A stretch of DNA of 23,308 nucleotides from a virus: positions 1-23,308 of the IMG/VR virus record IMGVR_UViG_3300021957_000320. The stretch is one strand, 5' to 3'. This document shows positions 8,175-15,085 of the stretch, in pieces. A model generated the notes under the pieces. The model was not told the origin of the DNA. It worked only from the letters and a program-made list of their open reading frames with translations, and searched no databases. Position 1 is the first letter of the stretch. Each line of letters opens with the position of its first letter. A program made the position numbers and the translations under genes.

Positions 8175-9068
8175 CTAAAAGCTAAGCTTTTCCGGCCTTC
8201 CTAATTGTCTTCTTTTATCAAGCATGTCCTCTGCTTTTCTGATTTTCTTTTCATCTCTTGATTCATAGGCCTTGTTTATCATGTCGGCAATTTCAGAATC
8301 GGGAGGAAGGCCGTCATCGGAGGATGAGGAGGGAATCTGCCCACCGCCCATTCGAGACCTTAGCCTGTTGAACATTTGAACCATCTTGGCGCTAGTAAGT
8401 CCCTCCTCACGAAGGGTTTCCACGTCCTGCTCATTAAGGGTTCCTTCACTTAAGAGTTCATTTGCCCAGCTATCCACAGCTCGTAAAACCTGCGCTCCAT
8501 TTGGGCCGATTGCTTTTATCTCGCTCTGTATATGCTCCCTCATAGCAACTTCATTTTGCTCGCTATTTGGGTCTGATGCATTTTTTTGAAGCTCTAAAAC
8601 AGAAGAAGCAACTTCCCCCATAAAGCCCTCATACTGATCCTGACTTAACCCAAACTTATGAGCCGCATCTTTAGCAGAAGATATAATGGGATCATCAGAT
8701 GGAAAAAGCTCCTCTGCGCCCTCTGGCACGGTAAAACTATATTCATCCGATGACTCGGGTGCTTTATGCGTCCCCTTGCCCATCTTTGCCCGCAGGTCCT
8801 TAGCTATTTTTTCCTGCTTGTTGTGTCCCTCGAAAAGAGCCTGAACGTTTACCGACCCCTCATCCTGGTTCCAATACTCGTCTGGAAATCCTTCGGGCTT
8901 TTCGCCCGAGGTAAAATCAAACGACAACCCCTCTCCCTCCTCTAGCCCATTAAGCATAGAGTTGGCGCTAGGCTCGCTTGCCTGAGCAGTATCCTGCGCA
9001 GGTTCGGTGCTTTCCACCTGTTCTGAGTCTTCATTAACCGACTCAGTGGTTTGGGTTTCTTCTGTCAT
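8175..9068 (-). CDS. Capsid assembly scaffold protein, gp9-like
   Basis: 297 aa (T7 gp9 is 307). Strong SD (AGGAGG, four bases before ATG). The N-terminal 50 residues are acidic and disordered (Glu/Gln/Ser/Thr). Next comes a KPEGFPDEYWNQDEG motif at about 57-71, which is a hallmark of podovirus scaffolds, and a helical segment with NKQEKIAKDLRAKMGKG. The middle and C-terminal parts are strongly helical and charged (residues 140-235 and 255-297), ending in a basic tail KRRQLGRPEKLSF that probably contacts the capsid shell. Its place just before the capsid gene is as in T7. The protein guides capsid assembly and leaves before or during DNA packaging. Confidence 0.9.
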   Translation of the reverse strand: MTEETQTTESVNEDSEQVESTEPAQDTAQASEPSANSMLNGLEEGEGLSFDFTSGEKPEGFPDEYWNQDEGSVNVQALFEGHNKQEKIAKDLRAKMGKGTHKAPESSDEYSFTVPEGAEELFPSDDPIISSAKDAAHKFGLSQDQYEGFMGEVASSVLELQKNASDPNSEQNEVAMREHIQSEIKAIGPNGAQVLRAVDSWANELLSEGTLNEQDVETLREEGLTSAKMVQMFNRLRSRMGGGQIPSSSSDDGLPPDSEIADMINKAYESRDEKKIRKAEDMLDKRRQLGRPEKLSF

Positions 9069-9076
9069 AAGTCCTC

Positions 9077-9463
9077 CTATATTTTGTTAACAGTGCCCAA
9101 TTGATTGATAGCCGCAGTAAATTGGTCCAACGTTTTGCATGTTCTCGCAATTTCTATGCAGCTCTCAATGTCTCTTACAAACGCGTTTTGCCCTTCTCTA
9201 GCATATGCATGCGCATTAGCCGCGTCTAATCCTACTTGCTGGGCAAGGGTCGGTGAGAAAGACGAACTTTCTATGGTGTTCTCTCTCCATACTGAGAGCA
9301 CCTCCTTTCCCTGCTTGCTCTTAAATATCGAAGCCATTTTAAGGCAATACTCGTATCTCTCCCTTGACTTCTTTTTAAAAATCTCCTCCTGAACATCAAC
9401 AGGGCTTTTGCCCTGACTTGCCTCCTCAAACCCGAGTGGGTTGGTATATCCTTGGTCGAACAT
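9077..9463 (-). CDS. Bbp19-like conserved phage protein (128 aa)
   Basis: I choose ATG at 9463 because AAAGGAGG stands five bases before it; the frame is open further upstream (to an ATG at 9562) but without an SD. The protein is helical. A segment at 47-60 (FKSKQGKEVLSVWR) and HAYAREGQNAFVRDIESCI at 85-103 match the pattern of small phage proteins related to Bordetella phage BPP-1 Bbp19: 'F-x-s-x-x-G-x-x-v-L' followed by 'REGQR/N'. That group is structural and often lies between tail or fibre genes and scaffold or capsid genes, as here. The upstream in-frame extension matters because a -1 shift in the preceding gene would lead into it. Function is unknown. Confidence 0.75.
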   Translation of the reverse strand: MFDQGYTNPLGFEEASQGKSPVDVQEEIFKKKSRERYEYCLKMASIFKSKQGKEVLSVWRENTIESSSFSPTLAQQVGLDAANAHAYAREGQNAFVRDIESCIEIARTCKTLDQFTAAINQLGTVNKI

Positions 9464-9474
9464 TAGTGCCTCCT

Positions 9475-9660
9475 TTATTCGATTAATAACAATAGTCTTG
9501 CAAGAATTTCTTTCTTCTTTTTGTTTTTTTTGTTTCTGAGTATGAACTCCCTTACCCACCACGGAGCGCCGCTAGGAATAACCCTTGTTTCATCCTCACT
9601 GCTTGGGGGGAAGTATCGAGGCGCAAAATGCCTAACAGCAAAATACCTAGGTGCAAACAT
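9475..9660 (-). CDS. Small RYF-repeat phage protein (61 aa)
   Basis: The ATG at 9660 overlaps the preceding stop (TAATG), implying coupled translation, as no good SD is present. The N-terminus is a short repeat of APRYF, AVRHF and APRYF units, followed by a PPSS linker, a GAPWWVREFIL segment, a run of Lys/Asn from an A-rich tract (residues 43-51), and a leucine-rich end (LARLLLLIE). I have a general memory of small phage proteins with 'RYF-x-PRYF-PP' repeats near tail or fibre genes, but know of no function. The stop is 12 bases before the next ATG. The A-tract holds a possible -1 slippery heptamer (9523-9529). Confidence 0.75.
   Translation of the reverse strand: MFAPRYFAVRHFAPRYFPPSSEDETRVIPSGAPWWVREFILRNKKNKKKKEILARLLLLIE
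9523..9529 (-). other. Possible -1 frameshift site, A AAA AAC
   Basis: In the frame of the 61-aa protein the codons read AAC AAA AAA AAC, giving the canonical X-XXY-YYZ heptamer A-AAA-AAC. The -1 frame after it is open for 20 codons and joins directly to the ATG of the 128-aa protein, so a shift would make a fused product of about 45 + 148 residues. In bacteria A-AAA-AAG is stronger than A-AAA-AAC, and I see no clear stimulating hairpin or upstream SD at the right distance. Confidence 0.3.
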
Positions 9661-10244
9661 TATGATCCATCTAAAGTTACAGAGGTTCTGTTACCCGAAG
9701 AGTCCACTGTGGCAACAATTCTATCCTTACTATCTGCCGCATCCCTTATGGAAACGGTAGTCCCAGCAGCTCCTGAAAGTTTCCCAGCATTTGCCGCAAG
9801 TATTATTCTTATAGCCTCGTCATAAGTTAATGAACCTTCAACAGTATCAACTGCAGGATTAAACTGCGGAACACTTAGTCCTGTCGAGTTATTTGGTCGG
9901 AGTTGAACCTGGTTGACTATGGCAACGTCTTGTACGTTATTGTTAGCCCCCTCAAACTCAACAGCGTACTGCCCGTCTTCAAACCTTATTTTGTATGGTG
10001 ACAAAATCTGTATCTTTCGGGCATACGTAACCCCGCCAAATGTCGTCTCGGTCTCATGAAAATACGGAGTCTGAGCCGCAGCCCCCTCTTCAGCAGCATA
10101 CAGATCACTCAGGGTTCTCCTGAGCGTATCTATGTTTAGCTTATAGATACTGCGACTAGTGACAGGATCAACCCTATCAAAGGTAAGGTCTGATATTTCT
10201 ACATCAATTATCTGATCTGAGTACCAACCAACGCTGACTGTCAT
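9660..10244 (-). CDS. Conserved phage virion-associated protein (194 aa)
   Basis: I recognise this as a type widely shared among podovirus and siphovirus genomes but without known function. Two parts can be seen. Residues 1-110 hold an 'I-D-V-E-I-S-D-L' start, a helix with LRRTLSDLYAAEEG, and a conserved strand pair around YARKIQILSPYKIRFEDGQY (74-93) and NNNVQDVAIVNQV. Residues 139-194 form a small separate domain: a helix YDEAIRIILAANAGKLSG, then strands SIRDAADSKDRIVATVD and NRTSVTLDG. That C-terminal piece recurs at the ends of phage tail or fibre-region proteins. The gene follows the 788-aa repeat protein with ten bases between and precedes the 61-aa RYF protein. A structural role near the tail or capsid surface is likely. 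Confidence 0.78.
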   Translation of the reverse strand: MTVSVGWYSDQIIDVEISDLTFDRVDPVTSRSIYKLNIDTLRRTLSDLYAAEEGAAAQTPYFHETETTFGGVTYARKIQILSPYKIRFEDGQYAVEFEGANNNVQDVAIVNQVQLRPNNSTGLSVPQFNPAVDTVEGSLTYDEAIRIILAANAGKLSGAAGTTVSIRDAADSKDRIVATVDSSGNRTSVTLDGS

Positions 10245-10253
10245 GTAAACCTA

Positions 10254-12620
10254 TTATTCGTCTGGCTGCCTATTCGCAGACACGTCAAAACCACTAGTGC
10301 CAAACGAAGGAGTTTGGTAAGACGGCTTGATTAAACTGCCTTGAGAACTTCCACGAACAACCTTAGCTATAACCTGATTAGGAGTACCGCCATAAACTGC
10401 TGTATAAGAGTGAGACGTAGCTGTTGCAACCTGGGCCACATATCCAACCATCGCGTCTGCATTATCTGATATTGACTCGCCAACTGTACCAGAAAGGGTA
10501 AATGTTGTAGAGCCGTCATGAGACGTGTACGGAAGAGTGATAAATGTAGTTCCATTGTCCAAAAGAACCTTTCCGACTTGCGGAGTGTTATCAGGAATGG
10601 CGTCAACAACAACAGAGGTTGAGCCTGCAGTAAGCGCGCCATTAACCGCCATTTGATTAAAGTCAGGCTCCGGGTCTCCGTTTGCATCCGTGGCTACTCC
10701 ATCATAAGGAAGGACAATAACATAATCCCCAGACACTAAGTTTCTTACGATACCCGTTTGATTGTTTGGAGGTGCTTGTTGAGTATCAGCCAAATCGATA
10801 AATATGTCATCGCTATTTGCAATGTCATTATCTAACGCGATACCGTAGTTGGTTTGGAATGCTGATCCAGTAAACAGCCCAATCCAGTTGTTATTAATAA
10901 CCCTTGATGATGGAGTTCCATTCACTAAGCAGGTTGCATTAGAGGTCCTTCCATATATAGGAAGATCATCCTCAGGGTCCTGACCAGTTAATGATTGGTA
11001 ATAGAAATTACCCGTTGTTCCGTCATCATCCAGCGCTAAAAGAAGCCCAGTTCCCCCGGCAACCCCAGTGTTATTTACCGCTCCGTTAACATCGCAAGTG
11101 GCCGCTGATGTTACTCCCGTTACGGTCTCGTCATTGGCGGGTATGCCCGTCTCTAACGCGACCACCATAGTCCCTGTCAATCCAGCGTCATTCAAATAAA
11201 GCAAGGTACCTTTCGCCCCGCCAGAGAATGTAACAACCTCACCCACAGTGAATGGGCCGCTTAACTCATTATCATAGTCAAATGAAGTTCCCCAGGCGAT
11301 AATCTCGTCTTCTATAAAAGGCCCTCCGGTTTCACCGTCATAAGCAAAATTCCTATTGGCGCCAATAAACAAGGCCGCATCTCTGCCGTGCAGTGTTTCT
11401 GCTGTTCCTCTGCGTTGTATCCACTTTCCGCGCTCATGAACTTGGGACTTTGTTCTAGTTCCCGCATCAATAATTTGGTAATACTCACGATTACCATTTC
11501 CATTGTTATGATCAATGGTTTGGAATCCTTCAGCAATAGTAATGTCTGACCATGTGGAAATAGTTGCCGCAGCAGTTTGGTTATTAGTATCTGTTGTCGA
11601 GAACAATCCAAGCTCAGTCTCGCCGGACCCAAGTGTCGTATTCCCGTGGAAGTAACTATCACCCAGCTCGTGGAGTAGGCCGCGTATTCTCTTTCCATCA
11701 ATGTCTACGCCGCTTAATCGCGTGTTTATCAATATGCGAATTGCGCCTTTAATTGGGTCTGGGTTGTATCCATTCCCCCAGTAGTTTGTCAAAACCGTAT
11801 CGTTTTGAATAAGAGTTGGCTGCGTATCGGCGGATGCAATCGCATTGATATTAATACCTGAATAAAGAGTGTCACCACCAGCTTGAGAAACAGATCCCCC
11901 ATATAAATGTTGAGCTACAGTATTCGTAATATTCACATTGCCCAATAAATCAATAATATCATCAGTGTTACGTGCCGATCCTGTAGGCGATATAGCCGAA
12001 AGGATATCATCCCCTTCTGGACGCTCGTCATCTCCTAAGTCACTAAGCCATCTATGCAAATGCAAAGGAAGATACGTTCTATTATGCACTGCGCCATTAA
12101 CGTTTGCAGTTGCAGAGGACGTTCCTCCGGTGATGGTCTCATTGTCTACGGGGGCCGGAAGTGTAATTAACCTAAACCTTATGCTTCCTGTTGTCCCCCC
12201 GTCGGTAAGCTCTATAAGCTCGCCCGTTCCTCCCCCGCTAAATGTTAAAACTTCATTCAAAGTAAATGGACCTGAAGCTTCGTTGTCGTAGTTGCATGAG
12301 TGTGTGGTTCCTATTGCGGGCCCTGTCCAGGTAACATTACTAGAGCCGTCGATTGCTAAATCATTGTGTATATTAGCTGGATAAGGAGTCTCACCAAGAG
12401 CCCCATCAACATCAGCAGTTGCAGAGGATGTGCCCCCAGTGATAGTCTCATTGTCCACCGGAAGAGTGCCGCTCAGAAGGGTAATGTACATTTTTCCGAC
12501 ACTGCCAAAGTCTTTAAGCCTAATGAGCTCAGCTGTCGCTGCTCCACCAAACGTTAGAATTTCTCCCTCTGTAAAAGGGCCTGTCGCCTCATTATCATAA
12601 TTTAATACATAATCTGTCAT
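10254..12620 (-). CDS. Large beta-repeat structural protein, probable fibre or surface protein (788 aa)
   Basis: 788 aa, Thr/Asn/Gly/Asp-rich and poor in Cys and Met, as in extracellular phage proteins. It holds copies of a roughly 66-residue beta repeat beginning YDNE-x-x-GPFT-x-x-E and ending TSSATADVDG: at residues 8-74, 111-177 and 449-514. A fourth copy is split, its first strands at 427-445 and its remainder at 522-568, with the 449-514 copy inside it. The middle (180-425) is a non-repeat domain with LHLHRWLSDLGDDE, YWGNGYNPDPIKGAIRI and REYYQIID segments. Residues 575-750 are again beta-rich, and the C-terminus is short and polar. Neighbours are the 622-aa beta protein and the 194-aa protein. 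SD is weak, so coupling to the upstream gene is likely. A host-contact or decoration role is inferred; no enzymatic motif seen. Confidence 0.85.
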   Translation of the reverse strand: MTDYVLNYDNEATGPFTEGEILTFGGAATAELIRLKDFGSVGKMYITLLSGTLPVDNETITGGTSSATADVDGALGETPYPANIHNDLAIDGSSNVTWTGPAIGTTHSCNYDNEASGPFTLNEVLTFSGGGTGELIELTDGGTTGSIRFRLITLPAPVDNETITGGTSSATANVNGAVHNRTYLPLHLHRWLSDLGDDERPEGDDILSAISPTGSARNTDDIIDLLGNVNITNTVAQHLYGGSVSQAGGDTLYSGININAIASADTQPTLIQNDTVLTNYWGNGYNPDPIKGAIRILINTRLSGVDIDGKRIRGLLHELGDSYFHGNTTLGSGETELGLFSTTDTNNQTAAATISTWSDITIAEGFQTIDHNNGNGNREYYQIIDAGTRTKSQVHERGKWIQRRGTAETLHGRDAALFIGANRNFAYDGETGGPFIEDEIIAWGTSFDYDNELSGPFTVGEVVTFSGGAKGTLLYLNDAGLTGTMVVALETGIPANDETVTGVTSAATCDVNGAVNNTGVAGGTGLLLALDDDGTTGNFYYQSLTGQDPEDDLPIYGRTSNATCLVNGTPSSRVINNNWIGLFTGSAFQTNYGIALDNDIANSDDIFIDLADTQQAPPNNQTGIVRNLVSGDYVIVLPYDGVATDANGDPEPDFNQMAVNGALTAGSTSVVVDAIPDNTPQVGKVLLDNGTTFITLPYTSHDGSTTFTLSGTVGESISDNADAMVGYVAQVATATSHSYTAVYGGTPNQVIAKVVRGSSQGSLIKPSYQTPSFGTSGFDVSANRQPDE
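10917..11057 (-). repeat. YDNE beta repeat, second half of the split copy
   Basis: Residues 522-568 of the 788-aa protein align with the second half of the other repeats: GTGLLLALDDDGTTGNFYY followed by an acidic turn and TSNATCLVNG. The first half is at 11286-11342, on the far side of the inserted copy. Confidence 0.65.
11079..11276 (-). repeat. YDNE beta repeat, full copy nested inside another copy
   Basis: Residues 449-514 form a complete repeat (YDNELSGPFTVGEVVTFSGG at the start, TSAATCDVNGAV at the end). It stands between the two halves of the split copy. Confidence 0.8.
11286..11342 (-). repeat. YDNE beta repeat, first half of the split copy
   Basis: Residues 427-445, YDGETGGPFIEDEIIAWGTS, match the first strands of the repeat. 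They then break into the start of the nested full copy rather than continuing to the expected second half. Confidence 0.65.
12090..12290 (-). repeat. YDNE beta repeat, copy 2
   Basis: Residues 111-177. It shares an almost identical VDNETITGGTSSATA segment with copy 1, and the DNA of that segment (near 12108-12160 and 12415-12467) is also closely similar, pointing to recent duplication or conversion. Confidence 0.85.
12399..12599 (-). repeat. YDNE beta repeat, copy 1
   Basis: Residues 8-74 of the 788-aa protein, beginning YDNEATGPFTEGEILTFGG. It occupies the extreme N-terminus, so the repeat may serve as the attachment domain. Confidence 0.85.
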
Positions 12621-12625
12621 GGTTG

Positions 12626-14494
12626 TTACCCGTCATTTATCATTGATAGTGTTAAAGCTGCGCCGGTTGAATTGTCCACAGTTCCCGTAAAAGGAGAATT
12701 AACATAAAGATTTCCTACCACACTACTCTTTCTTGCCGTTCCAGTAAAGTCCTGATTGCTTGCATAGCTTCTTGTGTCGCTCGCGACGCCGCTTGCGTTT
12801 GTTAGGGCGTTTAAAATAACCGCTGTTGAGGTTATTGTTCCCGTTGCCGGTGTGGTCGGCGTGCCTGAAACTGTGTATGTGTACGTGTTTGCTCCTGTAC
12901 TTGTTATAGGATGCAGTCCGTTGTATTCGCTTTGATCAGCTCCAGCTATGACAACCTCTGATCCTGTTGAAAGCCCGTGAGCCGTATGAGTTACGGTCGC
13001 CGTTGATCCAGAGCGCGTTATTGTTACTGAATCCTCAAAAGGCAGTGGACCCACCGCCCCAGCCAAAACAACAACCCTAGCGCCTTGTATCGCAGCTTTA
13101 GATACTGAGTCAATACACGTTACCTCAAGTGCAACCGCCCCCGTGACAACGGTGGTCGTTGCGCCTATCCCGTTTCTAACACTAAAATTTGAGCCGCCAT
13201 CAATTGTTATTGTAAGCGCCCCCCCTGTGTTGTTAAAAAACGCAGCATCGTTTGGCCCGCTATTTGCAACCAAGTTAGAGCCTACTGTCCCCCCATACCC
13301 TGAGAACGTTAGGTTATCAAAGGTAAGAGACGTTCCGGAGGTTATCTGAAAGGCGTGCCCCGCTCCAGCTTGATTAAAAGTAGTGTTACTTATTTCACCA
13401 AAGTCTGGATCGCTACACCACCCATCTCCAGCAAAACTGTTTGTCTCAAATATGCAGTTATCTATAGTGCCTCCGGCCTGTGTCAGGTCATCACAAGCTA
13501 TGTTAGCGCCATCTATTGTTACCGCGCTAGTCATTGTATAGTTTCTAAAATTTCTTAAGGTATGCGACGCTGTTCCTGTTCCCGATGTCCCTGTCCATGT
13601 ATAGTCAGCTCTGGTGTTTGTGGTGTTTGTGGTTCCTAAAGATATATGAGTTGCCGTATCATCTATCACAGTGGAAGCGCTCTGCAAGTCCGCCGAAACG
13701 CCACTAAATCCTGAATCAAATAGACCATCTGGCCAAAGGACTACCCCAGTTCCAGCAAATTCTGTTGCAGTGGCCGATCCTATCGTCATAGTCCCAAAGA
13801 AAAATATAACCCCAGATGTTCCGTAAATAGAGTTTGCATAGCCCCAGCGATTATTAACCGTTCCCTCATCTTCATCAACGAAATCAGACCAGTTACCATC
13901 TGCGCTCACTCCGTCGCCCCCAACAAGTGTCAATCCAGTTCCAAGGTCTATCGCATCTAAACCTACATTTTCTGATTTTGCCGAGGGGCTGGCGAACTCG
14001 GCTTCAATAGCAAAAAGATCAACAGCAGTTAGCGACACGCCAGTTCCTGAGTGGGTTGAATCTCTATATCCTACAATGTTAGGATTCACTGGAACAATTA
14101 CTGTTGCCGTCCTTAATAAGTACTCGTCATAAGCATTTTTTACAGCGTCTGTTCCTGCAGTTATAAAGGCGTACTCGTTTGTGCCATCACCTATATAAAC
14201 CCTTAACCCGTCATTTGATCGCAGCCCATTCGCATCAGTTACAATATGCTTCACCATCCAATGCGCCTTTGCGGCCGCGGTCATATCATGTGTGGTCCCA
14301 CTATCGCTTGTCGGAACATATTCAAACCCCGCCCCAGTTGATGAGGTTATTTTGCGGTTTACAGTATTTGTTCCCTGGTACGCCAAAGGCACTTCGGCAC
14401 TAGCGCCAGCGCCCCCACCACGACTTGCCCACCCAGTTGTTGCTTCTGAGTCTTCAATCCTAGTATTGTCTGCGCTGACGCTAACTACTGCCAT
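12626..14494 (-). CDS. Large beta-rich structural protein with FCCH-like domain (622 aa)
   Basis: 622 aa. Residues 270-450 have the short-strand, Thr/Asn/Gly-rich look of a parallel beta helix (TIDNCIFETNSF, EISNTTFNQAG, LTFDNLTFSGYGG), as in tail spikes or fibres of pectin-lyase fold. Residues 453-480 and 557-620 resemble the two halves of a carboxypeptidase-regulatory-like Ig sandwich (SKAAIQGARVVVLAG; then NASGVASDTRSY...TGTARKSS). Between them, residues 488-556 (start SVTITRSGSTATVTHTAHGL, with VVIAGADQSEYNG) match the FCCH-like domain named from ubiquitin E1 enzymes and common in phage tail proteins. The gene follows the 172-aa gene with two bases between. The SD is weak. No catalytic residues recognised, so an enzyme role is not claimed. 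Confidence 0.85.
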   Translation of the reverse strand: MAVVSVSADNTRIEDSEATTGWASRGGGAGASAEVPLAYQGTNTVNRKITSSTGAGFEYVPTSDSGTTHDMTAAAKAHWMVKHIVTDANGLRSNDGLRVYIGDGTNEYAFITAGTDAVKNAYDEYLLRTATVIVPVNPNIVGYRDSTHSGTGVSLTAVDLFAIEAEFASPSAKSENVGLDAIDLGTGLTLVGGDGVSADGNWSDFVDEDEGTVNNRWGYANSIYGTSGVIFFFGTMTIGSATATEFAGTGVVLWPDGLFDSGFSGVSADLQSASTVIDDTATHISLGTTNTTNTRADYTWTGTSGTGTASHTLRNFRNYTMTSAVTIDGANIACDDLTQAGGTIDNCIFETNSFAGDGWCSDPDFGEISNTTFNQAGAGHAFQITSGTSLTFDNLTFSGYGGTVGSNLVANSGPNDAAFFNNTGGALTITIDGGSNFSVRNGIGATTTVVTGAVALEVTCIDSVSKAAIQGARVVVLAGAVGPLPFEDSVTITRSGSTATVTHTAHGLSTGSEVVIAGADQSEYNGLHPITSTGANTYTYTVSGTPTTPATGTITSTAVILNALTNASGVASDTRSYASNQDFTGTARKSSVVGNLYVNSPFTGTVDNSTGAALTLSMINDG

Positions 14495-14496
14495 CT

Positions 14497-15015
14497 TTAC
14501 ACCGCATATGTGTTAAACGAAACCGAGAGGTCTATACCTTGAAACTGTCCCGGATCGCCAAAACGTTTTTCACTGTACATAACCAATACACGAAAATCAT
14601 CAGGCAGAATTCCCTGCTTGTGATGATCTCTTGATATAACATCTCCGCCTACATCGGTATCCATGGGCGAGCTGGCGTCGAAGTTCATAATGTGAGGGCC
14701 ATATGTTAAAATATGCGTTTGCTCTGTTTGGCTAGAGCTTGGCCTCCATTCTGCAATTTGCGCATGAATAGGATGCCACTCTCCGGCTGAGTCCTCAGTC
14801 TCTACTACTGTGTTAAAGCTGTAGTTTGTTATTTCCTGACCTGGAACAGGAGTGGAATTAGAATATTTCACAATAACCTCAAGGGAGGTAATGGAATTGG
14901 CTACCGACTGCTTTGGCGAAACATAAATCTTATATGAACCATTAGAGTCAACTGGACCGTTAATAACATCGGCCGAAGTAAAAGTTTGGTTGCTTAAAAG
15001 TACTGTATTAGTCAT
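14497..15015 (-). CDS. Unknown virion-region protein (172 aa)
   Basis: I do not recognise the family. The 172 residues look like a beta sandwich: N-terminal NTVLLSNQTFTSADVINGP, strands SYKIYVSP, SLEVIVKYSN, NYSFNTVVETED, then a Trp-containing EWHPIHAQIAEWRPS region. The C-terminal part is LPDDFRVLVMYSEKRFGDPG. No Cys is present, which fits an exterior virion protein. It lies directly before the 622-aa beta protein and could be an adaptor or head-surface protein for it. The start ATG at 15015 has only a weak GAG SD, and a 19-codon reading frame with a strong SD ends ten bases before it, so it may be translated by coupling. Confidence 0.78.
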   Translation of the reverse strand: MTNTVLLSNQTFTSADVINGPVDSNGSYKIYVSPKQSVANSITSLEVIVKYSNSTPVPGQEITNYSFNTVVETEDSAGEWHPIHAQIAEWRPSSSQTEQTHILTYGPHIMNFDASSPMDTDVGGDVISRDHHKQGILPDDFRVLVMYSEKRFGDPGQFQGIDLSVSFNTYAV

Positions 15016-15025
15016 GGGTTACTCG

Positions 15026-15085
15026 CTAAATTAAATTGTGCCCTTGTGCCCTATAACGAGACTTAAGCTTATCACGATTATCCAT
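15026..15085 (-). CDS. Possible 19-aa leader peptide
   Basis: ATG at 15085 lies inside the end of the coiled-coil gene (overlapping its last codons) and has AGGAG nine bases upstream. The peptide is basic (MDNRDKLKSRYRAQGHNLI) and stops ten bases before the ATG of the 172-aa gene, which lacks a good SD. It may be a coupling leader or a real micro-protein; it may also be chance. Confidence 0.35.
   Translation of the reverse strand: MDNRDKLKSRYRAQGHNLI

Noticed and set aside
9660-14494. Diversity-generating retroelement (variable and template repeats), suggested by similarity of layout to BPP-1-type phages
   Set aside because: No reverse transcriptase, no template repeat and no C-type-lectin-like end to the large proteins. 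The repeats present are ordinary in-gene domain repeats.
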